This document shows positions 1 through 7,152 of a DNA stretch of 33,226 bases, piece after piece; position 1 is the first letter of the stretch; each line of letters starts with the position of its first letter. The DNA is taken from NCBI GenBank assembly GCA_000768855.1, contig JRAN01000068.1, forward strand, positions 372-33,597, written 5' to 3'. Below the pieces are notes generated by a model that worked only from the letters and a program-made list of their open reading frames with translations, was not told the origin of the DNA and ran no database searches. The position numbers were made by a program, and so were the translations under genes. This stretch comes from Porphyromonadaceae bacterium COT-184 OH4590. GTDB lineage: Bacteria > Bacteroidota > Bacteroidia > Bacteroidales > Paludibacteraceae.

Positions 1-189
1 AAGCTAAGCTACTGCAGCCCCAAAATGCCTCATTTCCTATATAGGTTACAGAGTTGCCTATATTTACCGAAGCTAAGCTACTGCAGCCCCAAAATGCCCA
101 ATCTCCTATCTTGGTTACGGAGTTTGGGATATTTATAGAAGCTAAGCTACTGCAGTCATAAAATGCCCCATCTCCTATTGCGGTTACAC
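1..189 (-). repeat. 69-bp in-frame tandem repeats encoding LRR units
   Basis: Three copies of the core AAGCTAAGCTACTGCAG (plus-strand reading) start at 1, 70 and 139, exactly 69 bases apart, matching a 23-residue protein repeat. The core is identical in all three while the flanking codons differ, so the copies are partly homogenised. More units probably continue to the left of the window. Confidence 0.9.
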
Positions 190-412
190 TATAAGTAACT
201 CCATTGTAAGTAACAGAGGTAGGAATAGTTATACTATTTCTACCACAATTAGATGAAATATTATTATTATAAACCTCTACCTCGTTGGGCGAAGTAGAGA
301 TAACTCTAAAATATAATCCGCTGTTGTTATCTTTAAAATTCTCACCTGCCTGTGCCATAGCCACTGTTGCGGTGGCTATGGCGAGTATGGCTGTCAATAC
401 TGTCTTTTTCAT
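1..412 (-). CDS. BspA-type leucine-rich-repeat secreted protein, N-terminal part (runs off window)
   Basis: Reading leftward from an ATG at 412, the frame stays open to the window edge (137 codons). It begins with a clear signal peptide (MKKTVLTAILAIATATVAMA, then Q) followed by a short non-repeat segment. From about residue 75 it has 23-residue repeats of the form (W/Y)-(G/D)-C-S-S-L-A-S-(I/V)-N-I-x-N-S-V-T-x-I-G, the Treponema/Bacteroidota BspA-like LRR_5 pattern. Members of this family are surface or secreted proteins thought to bind host or polymer ligands; the ligand here is unknown. The start lies only 24 bases after the mrr stop with no promoter visible between them, so co-transcription with mrr is possible. 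The C terminus, which would show a sorting domain or anchor, is outside the window. Confidence 0.85.
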   Translation of the reverse strand, partial: MKKTVLTAILAIATATVAMAQAGENFKDNNSGLYFRVISTSPNEVEVYNNNISSNCGRNSITIPTSVTYNGVTYSVTAIGDGAFYDCSSLASINIPNSVTKIGDWAFWGCSSLASVNIGNSVTYIGNEAFWGCSSLA

Positions 413-436
413 ATTATTAAAACAGTTTTTTGGGGG

Positions 437-1249
437 CTATTGATTGAAATAGTCTTCGTCGATAGATTGTAGCTTGTAGGTTTTGTATGCGGTGATACCC
501 AAGCTATACTCTATCATATACTCTACCAGCTTTTCGCCGTCGATAAGTACTATGTTTTTGTCGGACTTTTGTGCAAGCTCTCTTGCCTGCTTGGAGATTT
601 TGGAGGTTGTTACCAAAACACCCTTTTGAGCCTTGTGATTGGTTAGAGCATTGATAAAATCGGTCATTTCTCGCTCGGATACGGTGCTTTCTTTCCATCG
701 TTTTGCCTGTGTATAGATATGTCCGAATCCGAGCGGGTCTTCTTCGATAATGCCGTCGATACCGCCGTCTTTGGTCGGTCGAGTAACCATACCTTTTACG
801 CCGTATCCCATCTTCATAAGCAAATCTATTACAAGTTGCTCAAAAAACTCGGATGAATTGCTCTTGATTTTGTCGAGCAGCTCGTCTGCAAGCCTTTGGT
901 TGAACTCTTCGTATTGATTATCCATAGCCTCTTCGGGTGATTGGTCGACGGTCGGGATTGCGTTTTGTTTAAGCATCTCTTGCCCTTGCTCGGTAATACG
1001 GAAACGTCCGTAACCGGTTGCTTCCAGACAACCTGCGTCAATAAGCCCGCTTTTTGCCCAGCCCAGCCTGTTGTAGAATAGGGTCTGCCGTCCGCTCGAA
1101 TGCAATACTTGGAGTGCCTCTTCGCTGAGCTTCATAGTTTCGGCTATGCCGGCGACAGCCTCTTTTACGCTGTGTTCTTTGCCGTCCGCTGCCGATTGCA
1201 GCAACGGCATCATCAAATCTTTGTAACTTGGTACGATTGTTTTGTCCAT
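437..1249 (-). CDS. mrr: Mrr-type restriction endonuclease (type IV)
   Basis: This 270-residue protein resembles E. coli Mrr (slightly longer, about 300 residues). The N-terminal part (about 1-95) looks like the winged-helix Mrr_N DNA-binding domain. The C-terminal part (about 130-255) is the Mrr_cat PD-(D/E)XK nuclease fold, with K-D-G-G-I-D-G at about 160-166, then Q-A-K at 181-183, which carries the catalytic lysine, and a conserved F-E-Q-L around 136-139. Mrr enzymes cut modified foreign DNA without a partner methyltransferase, and none is seen nearby. The gene lies between the HU-like gene and the LRR gene in an accessory-looking stretch. It ends with TAG, which shows that TAG is an ordinary stop here. 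Its own promoter was not recognised. Confidence 0.88.
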   Translation of the reverse strand: MDKTIVPSYKDLMMPLLQSAADGKEHSVKEAVAGIAETMKLSEEALQVLHSSGRQTLFYNRLGWAKSGLIDAGCLEATGYGRFRITEQGQEMLKQNAIPTVDQSPEEAMDNQYEEFNQRLADELLDKIKSNSSEFFEQLVIDLLMKMGYGVKGMVTRPTKDGGIDGIIEEDPLGFGHIYTQAKRWKESTVSEREMTDFINALTNHKAQKGVLVTTSKISKQARELAQKSDKNIVLIDGEKLVEYMIEYSLGITAYKTYKLQSIDEDYFNQ

Positions 1250-1307
1250 TTTTAAAAAATTTTTTTTAGTTAGTAATATTAATTATTTAGTTGATTTAAA
1301 AAAATTA

Positions 1308-1434
1308 TCTGCTTTGGTTTTGCCGAAAACCTGCTGAGGTTTTGGTCATTTCCTGCTGAGGTTTTGGTCATTTCCTGCTGAGGTTTTGGGTGAAACCTGC
1401 TGTGGTTTTTGGTAAAACCTCAGCAGGTTTTTTT
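1308..1434. repeat. Five tandem 22-bp repeats ending in an inverted half copy
   Basis: Units of exactly 22 bases start at 1308, 1330, 1352, 1374 and 1396. The consensus core is CCTGCTGAGGTTTTGGT followed by a variable A/T-rich tail. Units two and three are identical; units one, four and five are degenerate. The array ends with AAAACCTCAGCAGG (1414-1427) plus seven T residues, the reverse complement of the unit core. Unit five and this inverted copy form a 14-position stem with one T-T mismatch and a TGGT loop. Units two to four can pair with it perfectly, so alternative hairpins are possible. There are no unique spacers, so it is not a CRISPR array. It could act as the terminator of the HU-like gene, although the T run favours plus-strand transcription. 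Confidence 0.85.
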
Positions 1435-1446
1435 CGGCTGTCGTCT

Positions 1447-1827
1447 TCAGGCTTTTACCTTATGTTTCGGAGCTGCCTGCATAGCCTCTGTGATACGCTT
1501 ACCCGGACGGTAGTTTACCTTAACGTCCTTGATATTGTCGGCGGTGAGCTTAGCCTCTTCTTCGGCAGGGCTGCTCGAAAGCGACGGGTATAGCGACCCA
1601 AGCTGCTCGAAGCGTACTATACGCCCGTCGGCAAGCTTCTTCTGTACTACATTTTCGAGGGCTATTATCACCCCACGAATATCAGGCTCCGACAAGGCAC
1701 TAAACTTCTCTATATCCTCTACAAGCTCTGCGATAGTTACCTCTTTGCCCAACACTATCTGGGCATACCACTTCATCGCCTCAGTGGGCTTTTGTGGATT
1801 TCTTTTCTGAATTGCTTTGTAATCCAT
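1447..1827 (-). CDS. HU-related DNA-binding protein (HU_rel family)
   Basis: This 126-residue protein starts MDYKAIQKRNPQKP and has the layout of the Bacteroidota HU-related family. An N-terminal lead is followed by the HU-like helical part (about 30-65, with V-T-I-A-E-L-V-E-D-I). The beta-arm region (about 66-110) has D-G-R-I-V-R-F-E-Q-L-G-S-L-Y-P-S-L and V-N-Y-R-P-G-K-R. The C-terminal tail is basic. Proteins of this kind bind DNA and are numerous in Bacteroidales, often near accessory genes; a specific role cannot be read from the sequence. Transcription probably starts about 260 bases upstream at the promoter near 2098, giving a long leader. The tandem 22-bp repeats begin 13 bases after its stop codon. 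Confidence 0.82.
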   Translation of the reverse strand: MDYKAIQKRNPQKPTEAMKWYAQIVLGKEVTIAELVEDIEKFSALSEPDIRGVIIALENVVQKKLADGRIVRFEQLGSLYPSLSSSPAEEEAKLTADNIKDVKVNYRPGKRITEAMQAAPKHKVKA

Positions 1828-2096
1828 GGTGTCAAATTATTTATTTGTTATACAAAAAAAGAGCCACACAACCATTTGGCTGCGGTGCTGCGATATATTT
1901 TGAACTGTCGAAATATGGTGTAAAACGCTTTGAATTAATGATTTGAGGAAGAAAGGAGTGGGACAGATATCTATAAAATGCCGGTAGCGGCTACTCAGAG
2001 CCTCTGCAGCATACGAACCTAAGTGTCGATGTATCCCTCTATTGCTCATATCTTTGGGGTCGTTTGTGGTGTTTGTATTCTGTTTTCGTTTACGGT
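1828..2096 (-). other. Long leader of the HU-like gene; possible structured RNA or small ORF
   Basis: About 265 bases lie between the likely transcription start and the HU-like ATG. The middle (about 1975-2045) is much richer in G and C than the flanking AT-rich spacers and contains small inverted repeats, such as GGCT/AGCC around 2000. A frame from 2046 to 1837 would encode a 69-residue peptide (MSNRGIHRHLGSYAAEA...) ending ten bases before the HU-like start. I recognise neither the peptide nor a known RNA family. A structured leader, an uncharacterised small RNA or a translated upstream ORF are all possible. Confidence 0.35.
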
Positions 2097-2097
2097 G

Positions 2098-2128
2098 CAA
2101 AGATAGTTAAAATATTTTAATATAAAAA
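2098..2128 (-). promoter_or_regulatory. Bacteroidota-type promoter for the HU-like gene
   Basis: Minus-strand -7 box TATCTTTG (2105-2098), followed by CACC. At the 19-base spacing the -33 position holds TTTT rather than TTTG, so the -33 match is only approximate. Confidence 0.6.
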
Positions 2129-2316
2129 CATAAAACAAAAAAAGTATTATGTCGGGTGCTGGGGCTATCCGCCCTAATACCTAAACTAAAAAATGTGATT
2201 GTAGTTTGGGGATGATTGATAATAATCGGACAGCAATGGTAAAAAATACCTGTTTCAAAAAAAAAGAGACAATGATTTACAGTATATTCGTTAGGATTGT
2301 TTTGTTGTGATTTATG
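2129..2316. other. Intergenic region with one inverted repeat
   Basis: No coding frame is convincing in this AT-rich gap between the barrel gene end and the HU-like promoter. It holds GTATTA (2144-2149) and TAATAC (2175-2180), enclosing GGGC (2162-2165) and GCCC (2171-2174), a possible two-part hairpin of unknown role. No clear terminator for the barrel gene was found. Confidence 0.4.
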
Positions 2317-4257
2317 TTAATTGTAAAAAGCCCAAGATAGCCCCATTTGGAATGTTGCGGGGTTGATAGTATAGCCGGGCATTAGTTGATAGCCTTTACC
2401 TCCGAACAGATACATATTGAGGTGTGCGTATTGAAAGTAAAAACGGATACGTTTTAGATGAAAGTTGGCATAAACATTGAGGTCTGGGTAATTGCCCAAC
2501 AGAGTATTGTTTTGCAGATAAAATTGCCCTGTGGCAGGCATATAGGCATTGCCGTAATATTCAGTATGAAAACGACAGCTAACCCCTATTTGTGTGGTAA
2601 GTACGTCAAACAGTTTGGTTTTGAAGTATAGATTGGAATATAGAGCCAAATCGGGCAAAGGCAGTATCTCTCTGTTTGATGTCATTTGGTACGACGCTTT
2701 GTTGTCCAAGTGTATTTTCCATAACCTTAGATTTGCCTGCAAGTCAAAAGCCATTACCTGCAAATTGTCCGAAAATTGTGCAGGCAGAGCGTTGTGGTCG
2801 AAATATATACAGTTTCTAATATTAGCCAAATTGAATCCCAAAGCGATACCTGTCTTTTTTGATGTAAGTTGTGAGTGTATTCGCACATCGGATGTTTTGG
2901 CGAAGTCGTTTGCCCACTCAAAATGGTTCGAAAAATAGTTGTTCACAAAAAACTCCGGTGATACACTATTGACCTCTCCGCTTGCCTTTATGCCGATAGT
3001 ATCTGTGAGTACCTTGAATTTAGTGTTTATATTGCCTTGCAACGAAAAGTCGCCAATACGCCTCCCCGCAAAGGTCAATTGCCCTTTGAAATTATACTTT
3101 ATAAACTCTCCCCCGTTTTTCGACAGCTGCCCACCTAAATAGATATTCTGCTCATATTCGTCTAAAAACTTGATATTTGTTGAATAGTCGGTGTTTCTAA
3201 TCAGTTCGTGTTCGACAAATGCGGCAAGACCAAATTTTAGCAGAGTATTAAACTTCTCTTCCAAAGTAAGAGCAAATGTGTTTCTGAGGTTCTGATAACG
3301 AATGGAGTCTAATGTGCTTTGAGGGGAATGATAGGTATTTGCATAAAAATCATTCTTTGCTGCCTCGGTATAACGTTTTTTTGCATTTTCGTACTTTACC
3401 GTATGTATAAATGAGGTAACAGGCACAAAATCATATACGGTAGAGTCTGTTTTTAGCTTTCTCTCCTTCTCAAATCCAAGACTATACTTGTGATTAAAGT
3501 AAAATACAGCACTTTTGTATGTGGAAATGGCTTTTACGGCATCCGAAAAGTTGGTCGCCAAATACTTGTATTGCGAACTTCTATTGAGAGCATTCACGTC
3601 CTTTATCCCTCCATTCTCTTGATTTCTAAAATCGTTGAACATCACCGCCATATTAAACTCGTACCTTTTGCCACTGTACGAACCCCAAAAACCACCGTTG
3701 AGAGCCCTTGATACCTGATATTTGTACCTGCCGCGTCCAAGTATAAAGTTGAACAGCCCGCCAAAGTTGAGATATTTGTTGAAGTTCATCGTATATAAAG
3801 CTCTGAAATAGTCCTCGTCTTGAAACGAAGGTAGCGAGGTACGATATGTAAGGTTGGCGTATGGTGTTTTTGTGTTGAAAAACTTGACATCTTCGACATT
3901 TACGGCATAAACATCGTATGGGTTGGAGAATAAGAAACGGGTCTTTTGCGTGCGGTCAAAAAAAATCTTAGATTGTAGAGGCGAGCCCAAGTTGCCCGTC
4001 CACGAATTGGCTATAGAGTATTTGTAGGGTGGGGTATTGTCCTGAAAACTTGTAATAACGGTATCTACATCGCACGTGTCGGCTATGCCCAGATGTTCAT
4101 CTATTTGCCAACTGCGTACATCTATGGGCAATTGTTGAGGCACGGTAGATTTATTTGAGGTCTTTGTCGGATTATCCTGCCCGAAAGACTCGAAATTCTG
4201 TCCGGTTGCCGCAATGGTTGCCCCAATAGATATCAGTAATAAAAGATATTTTTTCAT
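2317..4257 (-). CDS. Putative outer-membrane porin, Porin_10-like beta-barrel
   Basis: The start is placed at 4257 because a signal peptide (MKKYLLLLISIGATIAATGQ) begins there. The frame is open further upstream, but that extension has no signal-like sequence and overlaps the promoter. The mature protein (646 residues with the signal) has a linker with T-C-D-V-D-T-V and P-P-Y-K-Y-S. It then has many alternating amphipathic strands rich in Tyr, Phe and Asn, and ends in W-A-F-Y-N, all typical of Bacteroidota outer-membrane barrels of the putative porin family (Porin_10). The substrate is unknown. The gene seems to stand alone: the hairpin at 4389-4415 separates it from yhcC. Confidence 0.75.
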   Translation of the reverse strand: MKKYLLLLISIGATIAATGQNFESFGQDNPTKTSNKSTVPQQLPIDVRSWQIDEHLGIADTCDVDTVITSFQDNTPPYKYSIANSWTGNLGSPLQSKIFFDRTQKTRFLFSNPYDVYAVNVEDVKFFNTKTPYANLTYRTSLPSFQDEDYFRALYTMNFNKYLNFGGLFNFILGRGRYKYQVSRALNGGFWGSYSGKRYEFNMAVMFNDFRNQENGGIKDVNALNRSSQYKYLATNFSDAVKAISTYKSAVFYFNHKYSLGFEKERKLKTDSTVYDFVPVTSFIHTVKYENAKKRYTEAAKNDFYANTYHSPQSTLDSIRYQNLRNTFALTLEEKFNTLLKFGLAAFVEHELIRNTDYSTNIKFLDEYEQNIYLGGQLSKNGGEFIKYNFKGQLTFAGRRIGDFSLQGNINTKFKVLTDTIGIKASGEVNSVSPEFFVNNYFSNHFEWANDFAKTSDVRIHSQLTSKKTGIALGFNLANIRNCIYFDHNALPAQFSDNLQVMAFDLQANLRLWKIHLDNKASYQMTSNREILPLPDLALYSNLYFKTKLFDVLTTQIGVSCRFHTEYYGNAYMPATGQFYLQNNTLLGNYPDLNVYANFHLKRIRFYFQYAHLNMYLFGGKGYQLMPGYTINPATFQMGLSWAFYN

Positions 4258-4262
4258 CGTTG

Positions 4263-4270
4263 CAAAATTA
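4263..4270 (-). promoter_or_regulatory. -7 box upstream of the porin-like gene
   Basis: The minus-strand box TAATTTTG ends only five bases before the ATG at 4257. No TTTG is found at the -33 position. If the box is used, the transcript starts at or next to the start codon. Confidence 0.5.
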
Positions 4271-4388
4271 CATCTTTTTTTTGAAAAAGATATTCTATAT
4301 ATCTCAATCGCACATAAAATATACAAATGATCGTATATTATGGTTGTCGCTCTTTGGGGCTTTTTACAATTAGCATAAAATCGCAAAA

Positions 4389-4415
4389 CTGCTTGACGAA
4401 TAGTTTGTCAAGCAG
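4389..4415 (-). terminator. Hairpin downstream of yhcC
   Basis: CTGCTTGAC (4389-4397) and GTCAAGCAG (4407-4415) form a perfect 9-bp stem with a 9-base loop. On the minus strand it is followed by TTTTGCGATTTT, a broken T run, about 90 bases after the yhcC stop. It is a plausible but weak intrinsic terminator. Confidence 0.5.
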
Positions 4416-4505
4416 CAAATTTATCTTTGTGTCGATTTATATTTTGGTTTGGTATAATGTTGGCTCTTGTTGTGTGATAACACAGTACATTTAATCACTT
4501 GACGC

Positions 4506-5459
4506 TTACTCAAAGTATTTTTTGCCTTGATATGAGTGTAGCTCTTTCATACGTCGTTCAAGTTTATGTACAAACTCAAAGTTTTTGATATTCCAGTTAG
4601 GAGCTACAAGCCATTCCGCAGGCGATTGAGATATAAATCTATCCAAGGCAATACGGGGATTGAGTGTTTCGATAAAATCTATCAGAAGCTCTATATATTC
4701 GTCCAACGAAAAAAGTTTGTACTCTTCGGGGTTGAGTATATAGCGTTTGTGCAAAACGGTATCTTTTATTATCTGCAATTGATGAATTTTAAGCACATCT
4801 ACAGGCAACAGCGATATCTGTTTGGCATGAAAAATTGCCTCATTGTGTCCTTCGGAAGGAAGTCCTAAAATCAGATGACAACCAACCTCAATACCTCTTT
4901 TGGACGTTTCGGCAATAGCCCTGACCGAATCTTCATAAGTGTGCCCTCGATTGATAATCTCTAAAGTTCGATTGTTGGTGCTTTCTACGCCGTACTCCAA
5001 AAGAATATAATATTTTCGCGACAGTTCGGCAAAGTAGTCGAGCAACTGCTCTGTTACACAATCGGGACGCGTGCCTACTGCAATACCTACTACCTTTGGA
5101 TTAGACAACGCTTCTTCATATTTCGCTATTAAACTATCGAAATTATTCTGCGATATTTTATATCCTCCGGACGATATATTGTTGTCCGGTACATAAGTAT
5201 TGGTATAGCTCTGAAAATACGCTATATACTTCTGAGACTGATATTTTCTAAAAAAATAAATTCCCTCCTCTATCTGCTGTGTAATAGTTTTTTGAGGATT
5301 GCAGTATGTCGGCGAAAAGCTACGATTGTTGCAATAGATACAGCCACCCGTTCCCTTTGAACCATCTCTATTGGGGCAGGTAAAACCCGCATTTACGGAT
5401 ATTTTCTGTACACGACAATCAAACCTTTTATTTAATACATCGGCATATTTATTATACAT
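4506..5459 (-). CDS. yhcC: Radical SAM protein, TIGR01212/YhcC family
   Basis: This 317-residue protein has the characteristic start of the YhcC family: V-N-A-G-F-T-C-P-N-R-D-G with Cys28, then G-T-G-G-C-I-Y-C with Cys40 and Cys43, the three ligands expected for a 4Fe-4S cluster with a C-x11-C-x-x-C spacing. Downstream are Y-F-Q-S-Y-T-N-T-Y, G-T-R-P-D-C, E-Y-G-V-E-S and H-L-I-L-G-L-P, all usual in this family and distantly similar to Elp3-type radical SAM proteins. The biochemical function of the family is not established. It lies 61 bases downstream of lolD and is probably the last gene of the YitT-lolD-yhcC unit. Confidence 0.9.
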   Translation of the reverse strand: MYNKYADVLNKRFDCRVQKISVNAGFTCPNRDGSKGTGGCIYCNNRSFSPTYCNPQKTITQQIEEGIYFFRKYQSQKYIAYFQSYTNTYVPDNNISSGGYKISQNNFDSLIAKYEEALSNPKVVGIAVGTRPDCVTEQLLDYFAELSRKYYILLEYGVESTNNRTLEIINRGHTYEDSVRAIAETSKRGIEVGCHLILGLPSEGHNEAIFHAKQISLLPVDVLKIHQLQIIKDTVLHKRYILNPEEYKLFSLDEYIELLIDFIETLNPRIALDRFISQSPAEWLVAPNWNIKNFEFVHKLERRMKELHSYQGKKYFE

Positions 5460-5520
5460 AACATGTTTAAAAATTTTTTACCTCCCCAGCGACATATACC
5501 AAACGTACAATAGATTGATT

Positions 5521-6171
5521 TTACACAAATCTTCCGTCAGCCATCTCTAAGGTACGGTCGGCTATCTGTGTAAGCTCTTTGTCGTGGGTAACAATTAGGA
5601 TTGTTGTCGAAAAATCGGCTCTGATTTTGAAGAGAAGTTGATGCAGTTCCTTTTTGTTTTTGGAGTCGAGGCTACCGCTCGGTTCGTCGGCAAATATCAC
5701 TTTTGGTTTGTTAATCAATGCTCTGGCTACGGCTACACGCTGCTTTTCGCCTCCCGACAGTTCGTTGGGCTTGTGGTGCAAGCGGTCGGCAAGGTTGAGG
5801 TACGCCAATATTTGTGTTGCCTCTGCCTTAGCCTTGTCGAAGTTGCCTGTCTTTATAAGGTATGGCAGCATGGTGTTTTCCAATGCGGTAAATTCGGGTA
5901 GCAGTTGATGAAACTGAAACACAAAACCAATGGTCGAGTTGCGAAATTCCGATAGTTTGTCGTGGCTCATCTTGCCAACAACAATGCCGTCGATTGTTAC
6001 TTCTCCGACATCGGCACGGTCGAGAGTGCCAAGTATCTGAAGCATAGTGGTTTTGCCCGCCCCCGATGCACCTGTAATGGTAACTATCTCGTTGGGCTTT
6101 ATATGCAAATCGACCCCTTTGAGCACCTGCAACGAGCCAAAACTTTTCTGAATATTTTCCGCCTTTATCAT
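5521..6171 (-). CDS. lolD: Lipoprotein-releasing ABC transporter ATPase LolD
   Basis: The protein is 216 residues, the usual length for LolD/MacB-type ATPases. The Walker A motif G-A-S-G-A-G-K-T is at 34-41, the Q-loop F-Q-F-H-Q at 85-89, the signature L-S-G-G-E at 138-142, the Walker B V-I-F-A-D-E-P at 158-164, and the switch histidine in V-T-H-D at about 196. In the Lol system it powers extraction of lipoproteins from the inner membrane through LolC/E, which are not in this window. It lies 13 bases after the YitT gene, so the two are probably co-transcribed. A role with another MacB-type permease cannot be excluded. Confidence 0.88.
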   Translation of the reverse strand: MIKAENIQKSFGSLQVLKGVDLHIKPNEIVTITGASGAGKTTMLQILGTLDRADVGEVTIDGIVVGKMSHDKLSEFRNSTIGFVFQFHQLLPEFTALENTMLPYLIKTGNFDKAKAEATQILAYLNLADRLHHKPNELSGGEKQRVAVARALINKPKVIFADEPSGSLDSKNKKELHQLLFKIRADFSTTILIVTHDKELTQIADRTLEMADGRFV

Positions 6172-6184
6172 AACGATACTCCCC

Positions 6185-7069
6185 CTATTTACTCTTCATT
6201 ATATCGAATCCCTTGCCATACACGCCTATAGCCGAAGTCTGTGATACAAAGGCATTTGGGTCTATATCTTTGATGATTTTAAATATCTTTACCGACTCAT
6301 TTTTGCGAGCAAGAGTGGTAAGCACTTTGACATGCTCTTTGGAGTACCAACCGATACCGTCGAGTATGGTAACCCCCCTGCCAAGCTGATGAGTAATAGC
6401 ATCGGCTATCTTTTCGTACTCTGATGTAAATATAAAAAACTGCACGCTCTGTCGTACACCGTTTACAACCATATCGACCGTTAGCGTGGTTACCGCCATA
6501 CAAACCAAACCGTAGATAACTTTTTCGATAGTACCGTTTGGCAACAATATCGACGACGAAATAATGCAGATGTCGATGTATAGAATTACACGTCCAAGTG
6601 TGATATTGCGTTTTTGGGTAACGAGTTTGGCAATAATATCAGTGCCGCCTGTGCTGCCGTTGCTAAGAAAAACAATACCAAGCCCTGCACCATTGAACAG
6701 ACCTCCCAAGATTACCGACATAAAAGGTTCCTTTATATCAACTATTTGTGGGTTTAGGGCAAAAGCCAATGTTAGCACCGATACGGCAAAAATGGTTTTT
6801 ACCGAAAATGCCCAACCCAATTGTTTGATGGCAAAGAATATAAGCACCGAGTTGATAACTAAATAGGTAACAAACAGAGGTATGCCAAATCCAAATTGGA
6901 TAATGGCAGAAAAGCCCGTTGCTCCGCCGCCTGTAATTTCGTGGGGCAGGATAAACCATTTCCAACCGCAAGATACGAGAATAAGCCCAAATGTAATGGT
7001 AATGTATTCTTTTATAGTGGGATATACCGATTTCGGCATAAGATTTGTAGGAATATTTGGTAGTCTCAT
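6185..7069 (-). CDS. YitT-family membrane protein (first copy)
   Basis: This 294-residue integral membrane protein belongs to the YitT family. Its N-terminal part has about five to six hydrophobic segments with the family motif G-G-G-A-T-G near residue 48, S-T-G-G-T-D-I near 140 and a membrane helix around 160-185. The C-terminal soluble DUF2179 domain contains [13 protein letters not shown] and ends V-Y-G-K-G-F-D. The transport or sensing role of the family is not known. It leads the YitT-lolD-yhcC unit and is divergent from the AddB-like gene. It is clearly paralogous to the YitT protein at 20605-21492. Confidence 0.88.
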   Translation of the reverse strand: MRLPNIPTNLMPKSVYPTIKEYITITFGLILVSCGWKWFILPHEITGGGATGFSAIIQFGFGIPLFVTYLVINSVLIFFAIKQLGWAFSVKTIFAVSVLTLAFALNPQIVDIKEPFMSVILGGLFNGAGLGIVFLSNGSTGGTDIIAKLVTQKRNITLGRVILYIDICIISSSILLPNGTIEKVIYGLVCMAVTTLTVDMVVNGVRQSVQFFIFTSEYEKIADAITHQLGRGVTILDGIGWYSKEHVKVLTTLARKNESVKIFKIIKDIDPNAFVSQTSAIGVYGKGFDIMKSK

Positions 7070-7090
7070 AAAACTAATATTTTAAAGATA

Positions 7091-7098
7091 CAAAAGTA
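7091..7098 (-). promoter_or_regulatory. -7 box for the YitT-lolD-yhcC unit
   Basis: Minus-strand TACTTTTG lies 21 bases before the ATG at 7069 and is followed by TATCTTT, a second weaker match. No clear -33 TTTG. Confidence 0.45.
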
Positions 7099-7110
7099 CA
7101 AAAAAATGAT

Positions 7111-7118
7111 TAATTTTG
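7111..7118 (+). promoter_or_regulatory. -7 box for the AddB-like gene
   Basis: Plus-strand TAATTTTG lies 34 bases before the ATG at 7153, in the short divergent spacer shared with the YitT gene. The -33 element is not evident. Confidence 0.45.
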
Positions 7119-7152
7119 TGAGCTTTCAAATTAACGGCTATTTTTTGATTAT

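Noticed and set aside
1308-1434. Possible CRISPR array
   Set aside because: The units abut without unique spacers and end in an inverted copy, so it is a tandem repeat.
1837-2100. 87-codon open frame before the HU-like gene
   Set aside because: It begins at or before the likely transcription start; only the inner 69 codons could be translated, and composition and family are not recognisable. It is recorded as part of the leader, not as a gene.
4258-4386. N-terminal extension of the porin-like gene
   Set aside because: It overlaps the promoter-like box and lacks a signal peptide, whereas the ATG at 4257 starts one.
4422-4429. Plus-strand TATCTTTG between yhcC and the porin-like gene
   Set aside because: There is no -33 partner at the right spacing and no plus-strand gene downstream.
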